DNA of 64,000 nucleotides from OLB7 sp966250335 (GCA_966250335.1 CBINGZ010000021.1:1-64000); one strand, 5' to 3'. Counted from the stretch's first letter, positions 45,428 to 56,757 are shown. Notes: generated from the letters alone by a model not told the origin. Program-made: numbers and translations.

Positions 45428-48400
45428 CTACTCTCCGTGCGTGACAGCCAGGCTGACCGACATTCTGCCGAAGTCCGATATGATCGATACCAGATACATC
45501 CCTGACGCAAGTCCGCTCAGATCGAGCGGGATGGAATACTCCCCGGACCGTGCGATGCTGAGAACCGGCATCGTTACCGCCTCGGTTCCGTAGGTGGTAT
45601 GGATTGTGACGCGCAACGGCGTAGGCCCGGGCGCCCGCACCCGCAGTTCCCCCCTCTCACGTGCAGGGTTCGGCACGATCTCCGCCGCCAGTGACATTCG
45701 CTCAATGTTTTCCACGCTCCTTCCTTCATGACGGCGCAGACTTTTCGCGAAGCGCTCCTCCGATGTCTCCCAGGGCGCGAAATGGAACATTCCCAGGACT
45801 TCGCATTCCTCGGCGACCCCTTCGGTGAACACCGGGCGCAGCCGGATGTGGACCAGGGTGCCGGCATCGGCCGCTTCATGTACCGGGACGAACACCGTTT
45901 CCTCCAGTGTATCCGTCTCGACATCGCGTGCCGATACAGTGTCGCCACGCCAGAGAATCGCTCCGTCGGTTTCCCGCACAAGCTCGGTTATCACCATGAT
46001 ATCGGCCGGCCTCCCCAGCACCGAATCGAACGGGAGACCGTCCAGCCAGGCGATCAGGGCGTCGGTGCCGCCGATCCGTCGCCTGATCGTCACCGGCACC
46101 GTGTCCGCCTGGAACACTCCGGTTCGTGTGACGTGATCGATCACATCGGAGGAGTCGACGATCAGGTAGTCGTTCGGCGCGCCGAAAAAGGTCGGCGTCG
46201 GACCCGGCTTGTTCGGGATCGGAACGATCGTATCCCCTTTCGGTCTGGGGCGATCGGTGACGATCCCGTGGTGGAAGGGAGGAGGGACAGGTGAGTCGCA
46301 TGGACCTCCGCCGAACCGTAATCGATAGACGGCCAGGGCCACGACCGCTGCCGTATCGGTCTCTCTGGTGAACGCGGTCACCGGATCGACAGGATTGTTG
46401 ATCAATCCCGCCGGATAATAGTAGGCTTGTCCTCCTCCGGCACGGGCGCCGAGCGAGCCGGTTGCGTCGTCGCGACGGTGCAGGATGCCGGTCGATGCAA
46501 AGGGTTGATCGCTGCGATACGGCGCCAGCATCATCGACGGATGCTGGCCGTGTGCGATCGGTTCCGGTCTGTGCCAGCCGTAGCGATAGAGGAACTGTCG
46601 GTTGTCGATATTATCGGGCGAGTTCGTCCAGTGCCATGCCAGTCCTCCTTCGGGCTGTGTCACCAGTGCGGTGCTGTCGGCCCAGGGGAACTGAGTGAGC
46701 GACGGGCGTTCGAAGTTCTCCCTGACGGTTCCCCAGGCATAGGCGGGCGTATACCAGAAGCCTCTGCTGAAGAAGACCCGTTGGGATACCGTGTCGCGGA
46801 ACTTGAGAATCACCTGCTGGGTGGTATCCGAGTTGTCCCGTTCGAAGGCGACGCCGATGCGAACCGAGTCGACGGCGATCGACGGATGAATGAAGCTGCA
46901 GCCGGGGACCGCCACCGAGACATGCTCGACCGGTGCAACGGTGATGGTCGGCCTTGTGCCGCCGGTGAATCCCACTATGATCTGATTGTAGAAGATGCTC
47001 CAGAGCGGGTTCCCTATCTGCATCTGCTGGTAGGCAAGGTGTGCCCACTGACGGTTGACCGTGTCGACCCCGGAGAGGAATCTGCGCATCGGCCTGTAGG
47101 CGAGCGTCGGATACTGCGTGAGCTGGCTCATGGTGACCGTACCCGAGAGGCCGAAATCGGCAGTGACCGCTCTGGCCGTATCGACCGTTGAAATATCGTT
47201 CGTGGGGTTGATGCCGTCCCTGTCCCGGATCGCGACAAGATGCGTGCCGGTGGATGTTCCCCATGCCACGACCCAGCCGCTGTCGACGCCGGTGACCGCG
47301 GGATGATAGTTGACGCCGGCCGTCAGCGTGGTGAACGGAACCAGAGTGAGAGGGGTGCTCGTGGGGAGACCTGCCGTTGTCGGCAGACCGTCGAACCGCA
47401 GAGCGACGACGCGGAACTTCCCGTCACGATCGCGCTGCTCCCAGACCGCCAGTGCCGAGGCGCCGTTCCGCGACGAGGCGATCACCGGACGGAAGATCGA
47501 TCGTGCGCAGATAGACGACGCTGTCACGTTCGTAGACCATGAACCTGTCGCGCTCGGTGGCATCGGTCGAGGGGTTCTCGGCCCGCACGCCGTTGTTGTA
47601 GGCGGTGCCGTGGGATGAGATCCCTGCCGGTATCGGTATAATGCGATAGAGTGCCCCCCAGCCCGGTTTCAGCCATCGGAGTTCCGTTTCCGCGTAGAAC
47701 GCCCCCGTGTCGCGCCACTCCGACTCATGTCCCACCCATTCCACGACGAACGAATCGGCGATGACGCCGGTAACGTTGTTGAGCCTGACCCGTGGCTTAC
47801 GGGCGTCGATCGATCCCAGACCTGTGTCACCGGCGGATATCGTCGCATCGATCGGCCAGCAGCGGAGATTGGTCGTCAGTAGATATCGGACACCGGCCGC
47901 AGCGCGGTTCCCGTCGGTCGGGCCGGGCGTAAACTGGGTGATCTCCATGTAGGTCTCCGACCGAGGGTCGGCCGTGGTGTCGGCGAATTCTCCGTTGATG
48001 TCGGGCGGTATCTCCGGCTTGGCGCGAATCGTATACAACGAATCGACAAGCGGAATCAGATCGAAGCTCCGGGTCGTGTCGTTGACGGTGAGCTGTTCCC
48101 GGTTATAGATGAGTTTCGAATAGATCGTATCGATCTTCCTGAGTTCGCTGGTCACCTCCCGGATGGCGTTGAACCGCTGCTGCATGCCGATCCACATTTT
48201 CGGGATGCGATACGAGGCATCGGTGAAGGGGGCAAACGGGATCGGAGGCTGAAGTGTGTCGTAATTGCGAGAGTGATCTCCACTGGTATGATGCATGACG
48301 CCGAAGTGGTCGCCGTCGTAGATCATATCGGAATACATGATGCCGTCGGAGCCGCAGTTGAGCATGAACCATGACTGTGCGATGATCTCCTCCGGTGTGG

Positions 48401-50348
48401 TCGGTCGTCGCTCGTCGCGGAATCCCTCCGCATATCCTGTTCTGCGGCCCTGACCGTCGAAGGTGTAGCCGAACCAGCCGCCGACCTGAACGTTGGTCAT
48501 CACCGGATGGGGCGGCGCCAGATGGAGATATCGGAACCGGGCGATATCGATCGCGTCGCAGACGCTCGATTTCTTGTTCTTGAGTTTATCCTGGATCAGG
48601 AGGGTGTAGTTTCTGTAGGCCGTGTCGTGATTGGTCGCGATGATCTCACCGTACCATCCGTTATTGAAGCCTCCGTACATGGAGTCGGGATTGGCGTAGA
48701 ATATGGGGAGCCATCCTTGGATAGGATAGATATGCTCCATCCAGGTGCCGATCATTTTGTAGGAGAGGGAGTCATAATCGCCGCCGAACGCGCGGAAGGT
48801 GTTGAAATCCCAGAAGGGATTGCTGAAGATGCCGTTATTGCGGGTCGAATCGCGTTCACGAATGAATCGCTGGACCCTGGAACTCATGGTCTTGTAGAAC
48901 CAGTATGACCCCTCGCGAGGCTCGTCGTTGAGTGCGAACTGCGCCATCACGCGGGAGAGGGCGTTGTCCCATGTGGTATCGGTCAGAACGCCGTCGACGA
49001 TACGGCGGACCATGGTGTCGAGCCCGCCGCGCTCCACGATGGTCAGCAGATGGGAATTGATCCTGCTGCGAAGAAAGGTGAGGGGAACCTCGTTGGTCGT
49101 GTAGATATCGAAGAAGAAATCGGACTCGACCGGGATCGGGTCTGCCTGGATCGCATAAGGGCTGATCCTGCCGTCTCCCTGCAGAGCATCGAAGAGCGAG
49201 TCGCAGCGGGCAACGCAGAGCGAATCGGAATTCGCTCCACGGAGCGGATTACCGTAGACGACCATGAACCGGGCCGTGGAATCACGAAGCGCCACGGTAT
49301 CGAGGGTGGCGGGGTCGCAGCCTACGCGGGGTTCAACAACATCGGCGATCTGAATAGGATCTCCGTTTTCATCGCGCGCCTTGATGGAGTCGCGGAAGAA
49401 ATTGACGGGGAAGGTGATGGTGCGGTAGGGGAGGCGATCCTGTTCTTCTCCAATTTCGACGATTGGTGCATCAAGGTATGCTTGTTTAGTAACTGTGAGC
49501 CGTTTGAAGGGGATAGCCCAGTTGCAAGCGCAAGCACCGGGATCTCGCTGCAATGTATCCTCACGGCGGTAGAGGGTTGCGTAGGCTATATCTGCACTAT
49601 TTGATAACTGACGCCATTCTTCAATAACTTGTGCGGTATCAATATAGAGTGTAATCGAAACATCAAAGAAGTGGGAGCTGTCGACGTAGCTTCCATTATA
49701 CGTGCGCAACGTATCATAAAACCTGTGTTCACCTTCACGCGTCGCCAGGGCTGCATATTGCGGCCTGCCTGCGATCAGTGTCGAATCAGCAATATCAGCA
49801 CCCATCATAACTCCTGAAACGAAATTTCTGGGAATTTGGTGAGATGATATTCCTGGGGACGTCCATCCAGAAGCGTACATTTGTGGACGAATCTGAGTAT
49901 CGTCAACGTTATGATAATACTCGATCGAAAGGCATGACAACCACATCTGAAAAAGATCTGCCGGAGAGTAATATGTCCGAAAATTTCGGCCAGCTGCATC
50001 ACTCCAGAAGTTATAGTCGATGCTGTCACGCCAACGAGGTCCTTCCGTACACGGCCACCAGTGTGCTGGATTACTGATCCGTGCCAGTGAAATAGGCCCT
50101 CCATAGAAATACCCGAATGTCATGTTCAAACTATCCATCACCAGACTTGGGCTCCAGATAGACTCACCTCCGATCTGGAATGTCCGATTGTTTTGCCATT
50201 CCGTATTAAATCCGTTGAAGCATGTATCGCACAACTTCCAGTCATTTTCGAACCGTTGTGCTGATGCCGTCGGTGCAAGAAAGAGCATGAGGGTCACGAC
50301 AAGGTATACGAGGCCTTGTCGGAGCACCCAATCGAACAGCTTGATCAT
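45428..50348 (-). pseudogene. giant T9SS-exported protein, interrupted by a 4-bp duplication frameshift
   Basis: Two adjoining minus-strand reading frames (50348 to about 47500, and about 47500 to 45428) join perfectly if one copy of a duplicated GATC (47495-47502, GATCGATC) is removed: VVYLRTI then continues as FRPVIASSRNGASALAVWEQ. The restored protein would be 1638 residues. It has a signal peptide (LVYLVVTLMLFLAPTASAQ), a long N-terminal region with no recognised domain (for example GSDGIMYSDMIYDGDHFG), a beta-rich middle and a T9SS sorting domain (IVPNPARERGEL onward) ending MSVSLAVTHGE. As written, translation stops at 47424. It could be a real mutation, phase variation by repeat slippage, or a sequencing error. 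The start ATG at 50348 has a CGGAGA site. Confidence 0.85.
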
Positions 50349-50411
50349 GATGTCTCCGAAAGTATATGCTGGTGTGACGCATGAGGAGTTTCTCATCTCC
50401 TCAATGTGCAT

Positions 50412-52169
50412 TTATCGAAGTACGATTTCTTTCGTCTCGCTATCAGAATGGATTTTTATAGTTATATAATAGATGCCGCTAATAGCCCCATCTGGATCCC
50501 ACAAAGCTCTCCCTGCTTTGGAGTTGACCACAGATCTGTATATCTCTCGTCCCATGATATCATGAATGATCAGTTCCCCCTCATTTGCCTCCAGTATCGG
50601 GTTCCAAGTAATGTACACATGATCGTCGGCTGGATTGGGTCTTACTTCAAGGTGAAGTAATGTTTGAGTCTCACCAGGGCCTTGAAAAACATCAGAGGTC
50701 AGACCACACTTCAGATTGAGATCATGGGGCAGTTGCCTGTATCTACCAGAGGAGGGTATCCGGCCGGGTTTCACATACAGGATAATACCGTTATGGTAGG
50801 CCACGGCAATCGTCGGTACATTGGAACTATCGATGTCGCCAAGTCTCACGACATCGGCTGATCCCTCAAGTCGAAACAAGACATCGATCATGGAGTCAAG
50901 TCGGAGCTTGGAGACATAGCCAATGAGAAAGGGAGATGAGCCTGACCAGATTTCATCGGCAGAGTCGCCGGTAACATCACCGAGGTCGGAGAGGAGTGGA
51001 CCGGAATTGAACCAGCCTTCATGGAGTTTATTCGGCAGCCATATTTCAGCCCAGGGACGGAGAGGATAACGAGCATTGAGCCTATCGAGAGAATCGGTTC
51101 CGTTGCCGTATTGCTCGATGATGCGCTGACCGGGCTTGCCTGCGTATGCACGAATGAGATCGACACTGGGAGCGGAAACGAGAAGCTCCGGCACACGATC
51201 GCCGGTGACATCGCTCAGCAGCGAATACTCGCCTGAAGCTGCCGTAAATGTTACTGATTGGATCTTGTTTGTATCTGGGAATTCTACCTCGGCGCTGCCA
51301 TATAAAACGTGGATGCTCCCAGTTCCTCCTCTCACATTCTGGTAGAATACCATATCGTTTTCTCCATCACAGTCATGATCTTCTATAGTGATCATACTTG
51401 CAGCAGGTCGATTCCACCATGATGCATCGGCTTCCCTATCGTTGGCTCCAGATCCCCACCGCTCTTCCTTCAGGTTACCCTGATAGATCAATACGCGGGG
51501 AATCTTCACGAATACTCCTTGATCGAGACTGATTCCAACATTCGGTGTGATGATAAAGAGGTCGTCAATCCTGTCACCTGTAATATCTCCTCCTACCGAT
51601 AATCCCGGAATTGCCCATGCATCGGTTCCGCATGACAGCCTGGTTGTGTCGTGAATTGAATATCCACCGGTGTCATCTGCCCAGAATACTACGACTGATG
51701 CGACTCCAAAACCACCTGGTATGGTATCTCCAAGAAGCACGATACTGGTAACGATATCCTTGAATCCTGAGTTGTCGAAGTCACCTGATGCCAGATAGAC
51801 GACAGAGGTATTGGTCTGGGATGGACCTATCCGTTGACCGCTTTCGACGGTAGGGAGGCTATTGGGGATTCCCCGATAGAGCAGGAGGTCGCGAGGCTGA
51901 GTGGATGTGTCGCAGCGAACACGATCGAGAATCCAGGCGGGAGGCCCGTCAGGCGAGAGGTTGCCGAGAGGATGAATATCTCCGGTAAGGTTGCCCAGTC
52001 CTGGTTTGCACCCGGTCAGGGGCATCTGCCCGAAGAAGCGAAGGCTGTCGTAGCTGACATGCCGTGGGTCGATGCGCGGCCCCTCCTGAGCCGACAGGCG
52101 CAAGAGGGTCAGCCCCATGAACAGACCGATCGAGAAAAGAACGCCGATGAAGTGAACGAGCCGTCTCAT
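50412..52169 (-). CDS. T9SS-exported FG-GAP (integrin-like) propeller protein
   Basis: A 585-residue exported protein. The signal peptide runs to LRLSAQ. The body is a seven-bladed FG-GAP-type propeller with calcium-binding-like D-x-D/N-x-D loops: SGDFDNSGFKDIVTSI, GGDITGDRIDDLFIITP, DHDCDGENDMVFYQ, SDVTGDRVPELLVSAP, LGDVTGDSADEIWSGS and LGDIDSSNVPTIAVAY. The sorting domain begins EVRPNPADDHVYI and ends KEIVLR. It is probably an adhesin. The ATG at 52169 has a GGAGG site. The giant gene at 50348 starts just 63 bases further in the same direction, so the two may be cotranscribed. AT content is higher here than in most neighbours. Confidence 0.9.
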   Translation of the reverse strand: MRRLVHFIGVLFSIGLFMGLTLLRLSAQEGPRIDPRHVSYDSLRFFGQMPLTGCKPGLGNLTGDIHPLGNLSPDGPPAWILDRVRCDTSTQPRDLLLYRGIPNSLPTVESGQRIGPSQTNTSVVYLASGDFDNSGFKDIVTSIVLLGDTIPGGFGVASVVVFWADDTGGYSIHDTTRLSCGTDAWAIPGLSVGGDITGDRIDDLFIITPNVGISLDQGVFVKIPRVLIYQGNLKEERWGSGANDREADASWWNRPAASMITIEDHDCDGENDMVFYQNVRGGTGSIHVLYGSAEVEFPDTNKIQSVTFTAASGEYSLLSDVTGDRVPELLVSAPSVDLIRAYAGKPGQRIIEQYGNGTDSLDRLNARYPLRPWAEIWLPNKLHEGWFNSGPLLSDLGDVTGDSADEIWSGSSPFLIGYVSKLRLDSMIDVLFRLEGSADVVRLGDIDSSNVPTIAVAYHNGIILYVKPGRIPSSGRYRQLPHDLNLKCGLTSDVFQGPGETQTLLHLEVRPNPADDHVYITWNPILEANEGELIIHDIMGREIYRSVVNSKAGRALWDPDGAISGIYYITIKIHSDSETKEIVLR

Positions 52170-53083
52170 GAATCTGCCTCCATGCACCGCACAAACCCCC
52201 GATAGATCTCGTTTGTTAGCTGGCTGCGGTAATAGTAGAGAATGTCCTCTCATCGCGCAACGAGCTCCTTGCTGCTCGGACCGGCTGATCCGATCGAATC
52301 ATCACCGGCGTCGCTTCCCGGTCCGGATGAAGAGCATCGGAAGAGGGGATGATGAGGGAGAGGACCGGACTTCACCGGCGGAGTCACCCTCCTCTGCTGC
52401 CCGAGCAACAGCTCTGCCGGAAGCGATTCCCAGGCTCGCATACTCTCCACGGAAGCGTCGAAGGTACTCCGGACCCCCCTCCGGAGGGGATTCCGGATCG
52501 CAACCGCTGACAACACATATAATAACCACCCCCAACCAGTTGACATTCTCGCCGGAATTCCTTAAAATCGCGACTGATTTCCGTGGCTCCCGTATCAGTG
52601 GGGGAGATCTCCGGAGTTCTTCAATCCCCGAAACCTCGCTCGGTGATTACTATCCTGTCAGTCCGTACGCGAATCGGCGCCTGGATATCCCCTTCAGAGG
52701 GGACCGCGCCTTCCACCACTTTCCCGAAATCGTCATCCGTTCCTCTGCATTCCGCCGTTGTGGCATGCGGTACGGGGATGGGGCGCATCGGAATGTGAAC
52801 GCCGACCGGACCACGGAACCAGCCTATGATACAGATTCTGGCACGATGATTGTGAAGCACGAAAGGTGTGATGAATGTACCGCTACGATGACTACGCCCG
52901 CCCGATAACGGCGCGACTCGACCTTCCGCTCGGGATCAACGCTAAAAGTATACTAGCCGAACAGTTGAACAGGGGAGCATATAACGTGAAGACCGGTGCA
53001 TGGCACATGTGCGACATTGCGACTCGGCATAGACTACTTTTTCACATACACTTCATCATAACCTAAACCTGAAGGGTTTACCC
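52170..53083. other. gene-poor stretch before the S74 adhesin
   Basis: About 900 bases between divergent genes. Several open frames exist but none is convincing. A minus-strand frame (about 52535-52302) starts like a short lipoprotein (VVIICVVSGCDPESPP). Another minus frame (52860-52621) reads coding-like but resembles nothing I know. The right end (from about 52960) is AT-rich and should hold the strong promoter of the S74 gene; I could not assign its boxes with confidence. Confidence 0.4.
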
Positions 53084-55129
53084 ATGGGAATTGCAAGACA
53101 CTTACGAATGTTCGGTGCTGCCGCAGTCGGCATGATCGCACTGACGACATCGAGCCAGGCTCAGTGGCAGGAGTTCAATCCGGGAAGCCAGGCGGATCAG
53201 ATCTACCGCACCGGTAACGTCGCCATCGGCACCTCCGGCACCCCGCTCGCCAAGCTCGATCTCGGCGGCGATCTCTCGATGAACGCCAGCCGTATCGCCC
53301 TGCGCGGCGCCTCGTTCACCAGTGACTTCCTTCGGTTCAACGGGACCGCCTTCGGCCTGACCAACGTCAACCAGTGGAACTACAGCGGGAACATCGTCTT
53401 CGCCCAGGGGACCAGCAACCGGGCGACGATGACCCTCACGTCGGACGGCAACATGCTGCTCGGCAAGATGACCGGCACGCCGCTCCCGACCCAGCGCCTT
53501 GAACTCGCCAGCGGCAACCTGATGCTCACCAACGGCAGCGGCTCCACCGACGGCAACATCTACCTGGGCGGCCAGCCGGAGTTCGGCAACAACGGCATGC
53601 GCCTCTATGCCGGCCTCGTCAACGGCATGGATCAGTCGGGCTACATCGACGTCCGCAGCGGCGTCAGCGGTGACGGTCTCCGGTTCCGCGTCGACAACAC
53701 GACCGGCTCCACCGAGCGTATGAGGATCACCGCCGGCGGCAACATCGGTATCGGCACGACCACCCCGATGAGCTCCCTGCAGATCGGTAACCGCCTTACC
53801 CTTCAGGACAACATCAACAAGGCGATCGGCTACAACACCTACTACTCCAACGGTGACAAGCGTATCGCCGACGACGAGGCCGCCAACATCGGCTTCACCG
53901 ACGCCGGAGATATCTTCCTCCGCACCGCCGCCAACAACTTCCGCGGCACCGATATCGCCTGGACCAACGCCCTCTACGTCAAGAACAACGGCCGCGTCGG
54001 CATCGGCATGAACAACCCGTCCTACCAGCTCGACGTCATGGGCGCCGAGAACGGCGGTAACTTCGTCGCCACCAGCCGCGGCGTCAACGGCGTCGTCAAC
54101 GGCGGCAGCTCGGTCGGCATGAAGGTCGGCGTCTGGGGAAGCGCCAGCGGCACCGGCAACGGCTCGGTCTACGGTGTCTACGGCACCACCTCCGGCGCCG
54201 CCAGCGGCGTCGGCTACGCGGCCGTCTACGCCAACGGCAACCTGACCTACACCGGCACCCTCAGCCAGACCTCCGACGCCCGCCTGAAGGAGAACGTCAA
54301 GACGATGGAGGGAGCGCTCGCCAAGGTGATGAAGCTCCGCCCGACGACCTACAGCTACAAGGCGAGCGGCGACATGAACGGCATGAACCTGGCAACGGGA
54401 ACGCAGTTCGGGTTCATCGCGCAGGAAGTCGAGCAGGTTCTTCCGGAGCTCGTCACGAAGAACGTTCATATCAACCCGGCCGATCCGGGTGCCGCCGGTG
54501 TGGAGTACAAGGGTGTCAACTACGTCGGGGTCATCCCGGTCGTCACCCAGGCCGTCCGTGAGCAGCAGGGAACGATCGTCGCCCAGGGGGCCGATATCAC
54601 CGCCCTGAAGAACGACGTCGCCGATATCCGCACCGACGTGGCCGGCCTGGCCGCGGCCGATGCCGACCTCGCCGAGCGGATCGACGGCGTCTCCAGCGAG
54701 ACGAGCGACGTGAAGCGTCAGGTGAACGAGCTCGCCGGCGAGAACGCCGATCTCCGCAAGCAGGTCAGCGACCTCACCGCCCTGATCGGCGAGATGAAGG
54801 GACGTCTCGACTCGCTCGTCGAGGCAGGGAAGACCTCCGGCATCGCGAACCCGAACGGCTCCGCCCCGATCTCGATGCTGAGCCAGAACACGCCGAATCC
54901 GTTCGCCGAGGAGACCACGGTGAACTACGTCGTCCCGAGCACGACGCGTCAGGCCGAGCTCGTGATCACCGACGCCACCGGCGCCGAGATCGAGCGGGTC
55001 GGTCTTGCCGGTCGCGGTGAGGGGAGCGTCCGCCTGGTGCTCAAGAACCTCCGCGCGGGAAGCTACGTCTACAGCCTTGTCGCCGACGGCGCAGTCCTCG
55101 CCAGCGAGAAGATGGTCGTCGTGAAGTAA
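53084..55129 (+). CDS. T9SS-exported adhesin with S74 (endosialidase-type) chaperone domain
   Basis: A 681-residue exported fibre protein. It has a signal peptide (ending SSQAQ), then residues about 25-400 of repeated beta-helix/tail-fibre-like strands (SSTDGNIYLGGQPEFGNNG, GNIGIGTTTPMSS, GRVGIGMNNPSYQLDV). A Peptidase_S74 intramolecular chaperone follows at about 400-510: its cleavage motif (S-D in QTSDARLKENVKTMEGAL), GFIAQEVEQVLPELV and YVGVIPVVTQAVREQQ are all present. A coiled coil comes next (about 510-595), then a T9SS sorting domain (NTPNPFAEETTV to MVVVK). S74 domains self-cleave after trimerising phage tail fibres; here one sits in a secreted bacterial protein. Uniform GC-rich preferred codons suggest very high expression. 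Confidence 0.93.
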   Translation: MGIARHLRMFGAAAVGMIALTTSSQAQWQEFNPGSQADQIYRTGNVAIGTSGTPLAKLDLGGDLSMNASRIALRGASFTSDFLRFNGTAFGLTNVNQWNYSGNIVFAQGTSNRATMTLTSDGNMLLGKMTGTPLPTQRLELASGNLMLTNGSGSTDGNIYLGGQPEFGNNGMRLYAGLVNGMDQSGYIDVRSGVSGDGLRFRVDNTTGSTERMRITAGGNIGIGTTTPMSSLQIGNRLTLQDNINKAIGYNTYYSNGDKRIADDEAANIGFTDAGDIFLRTAANNFRGTDIAWTNALYVKNNGRVGIGMNNPSYQLDVMGAENGGNFVATSRGVNGVVNGGSSVGMKVGVWGSASGTGNGSVYGVYGTTSGAASGVGYAAVYANGNLTYTGTLSQTSDARLKENVKTMEGALAKVMKLRPTTYSYKASGDMNGMNLATGTQFGFIAQEVEQVLPELVTKNVHINPADPGAAGVEYKGVNYVGVIPVVTQAVREQQGTIVAQGADITALKNDVADIRTDVAGLAAADADLAERIDGVSSETSDVKRQVNELAGENADLRKQVSDLTALIGEMKGRLDSLVEAGKTSGIANPNGSAPISMLSQNTPNPFAEETTVNYVVPSTTRQAELVITDATGAEIERVGLAGRGEGSVRLVLKNLRAGSYVYSLVADGAVLASEKMVVVK

Positions 55130-55163
55130 GAAGGGACATCCCGGCGTCTCCTTATGAAGAACG

Positions 55164-55201
55164 GAGAGGAACGTGCAGCGATGCCGTTCCTCTCTTTTTT
55201 T
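55164..55201 (+). terminator. strong rho-independent terminator
   Basis: A 10-bp stem (55164-55173 with 55185-55194) followed by seven T's. It ends the S74 adhesin gene. Confidence 0.95.
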
Positions 55202-55347
55202 GTCGGCCTCTCCCCGCGGCGCGGCTCCCTGAAGAGCCGTTGCCGGTGTGAGAGTTCCCGCCGTACCTCGGGCCGATTCGGACGGGTCGGTTCCGGTGGG
55301 GCTTCCCTCGAAATCTGCTGCGGTCGATATCCGTCACTAGGGAGTAT

Positions 55348-56697
55348 ATGTCCAGTCGCCTGCTCCTCTACGTCTCGTTCGTCGTCACGGTCCTTCTGCT
55401 GGGGGCGTTTCATCTGCGCCTTGCGCGGATGGCGGCCGACGCCGTGCGGCCGTGGGGGAGGCGATGGGAGCTCTGGACCCGCGGCTTTTCGATCGCTTTG
55501 TTCCTCTTTCTCGATCTGCCGCTGGTCCATGTCCTCCTGATCTACAAGTTCTACAACCCTCCGCTCCTCGACTCGATGATGCGGAGCATCGCCGCTCCCT
55601 TCCTGATCCTTCACGTCAACGTGATGATCCTGGGGGGAGGATGGGTACTGTTCCGATATGTATACAGGCCGATCCGTGCCCGGCTCTCCAGGGGGAGGGG
55701 AGGGAAGGGAACCGGCGGTGCCGCCGCCGGAAAAGATTCGATGACGATACCAAGCTCACATGTTCATACAGGGATGCAGATGAAAACGCTGGTTGCCTCC
55801 GAGGGACGGGGCCCGATCCTCTTCGGGCGGAGAAAGTTCATCCGGAGCGCGGCTCTGGCCGCCACCGGATATATCGCAAGTTCCACCACGCTCTCAGCCA
55901 TGGGATCGACGCATGAGCATCAGGTGGAGAAGGTGGTGATGAAGATTCCGGGGCTCCCTCCGGCGTTCCGCGGAACCACCGTCGCGATGGTCACCGACAT
56001 CCATTCGTCGGTCTTCATGACCAGGGAACAGATGTCGCGATATGTCGCCGAGGTGATGAAGCTGAAGGCCGACATGATCTTCGTGACCGGCGACTTCGTC
56101 AACAGCAAGGTCCAGGAGGTCTACCCGTTCGCCGAGGCGTTCTCCGGGCTGAGCGCCCCGATGGGAGTCTACGGCGTCACCGGCAACCACGACTACTACG
56201 CGGGGCAGATCGAGACGGTCGCGCGCGAGGTGGAGCAGACCGGCATGAAGCTCCTGCGGAACGAAAATATCGTATTGCAGAAAGGGAACGACAAGCTCTG
56301 GCTGATGGGAATGGATGATGCCGATATCTACGACATCCGTTCCTATCTTGCCGACGGCCGCAGCCGGAAGGGGACGATCGAGAACCTGACCAGCGGGATT
56401 CCGGAGGGGGGAACGAAGCTCTTCCTCTGCCACAAACCGTATCCCTTCGAGGAGTACAGCGCGCTCGGTGTGGATGCCATGTTCAGCGGTCACACGCACG
56501 GCGGCCAGGTGGTGCTGGCTCATCTGGACAACATCAACCTGTCGTTCGCGTCGCTCGCCTCCAAATATGTCGCGGGACTCTATAAATCCCGGACAAACCG
56601 CCGGTCGCAGCTCTACGTCTCACGCGGGATCGGCACCGTCGGGATTCCGGTGCGCCTGAACTGTCCGCCGGAGATCACATATTTCGTCCTCGTGTAA
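55348..56697 (+). CDS. membrane-anchored metallophosphoesterase
   Basis: A 449-residue integral membrane enzyme. About four membrane segments lie in residues 1-120 (YVSFVVTVLLLGAFHLRL, ALFLFLDLPLVHVLLIYKF, LHVNVMILGGGWVLF). A twin-arginine-like RRKFIRSAALAATGYIAS then leads the catalytic domain across the membrane. The calcineurin-like motifs are complete: TDIHSS (D-x-H), VTGDFVN, TGNHDYY, CHKPYP and SGHTHGGQV. It resembles YkuE/YpbG-like phosphoesterases acting on envelope lipids or nucleotides. It starts a compact forward gene run through 60493, possibly one operon concerned with envelope maintenance. The start at 55348 precedes the first membrane helix directly. Confidence 0.93.
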   Translation: MSSRLLLYVSFVVTVLLLGAFHLRLARMAADAVRPWGRRWELWTRGFSIALFLFLDLPLVHVLLIYKFYNPPLLDSMMRSIAAPFLILHVNVMILGGGWVLFRYVYRPIRARLSRGRGGKGTGGAAAGKDSMTIPSSHVHTGMQMKTLVASEGRGPILFGRRKFIRSAALAATGYIASSTTLSAMGSTHEHQVEKVVMKIPGLPPAFRGTTVAMVTDIHSSVFMTREQMSRYVAEVMKLKADMIFVTGDFVNSKVQEVYPFAEAFSGLSAPMGVYGVTGNHDYYAGQIETVAREVEQTGMKLLRNENIVLQKGNDKLWLMGMDDADIYDIRSYLADGRSRKGTIENLTSGIPEGGTKLFLCHKPYPFEEYSALGVDAMFSGHTHGGQVVLAHLDNINLSFASLASKYVAGLYKSRTNRRSQLYVSRGIGTVGIPVRLNCPPEITYFVLV

Positions 56698-56757
56698 CCC
56701 GATCCCTGCTGGGGGGTAGGATTGCACGGGCCCAGACCAATCAAACGCAACGCTCAG

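Noticed and set aside
52302..52535. Short lipoprotein-like minus-strand frame (VVIICVVSGC start)
   Set aside because: The signal is very short, there is no ribosome site and the C-terminal half is low-complexity, so it was kept only as a remark in the intergenic entry.
52168..52908. 246-codon plus-strand frame before the S74 adhesin
   Set aside because: Starts antisense to the FG-GAP gene start, no ribosome site, no motif, Ser/Pro/Arg-rich composition.
53102..54469. 455-codon minus-strand frame opposite the S74 adhesin
   Set aside because: Val/Ala/Gly/Asp-only composition produced by strongly biased codons of the plus-strand gene.
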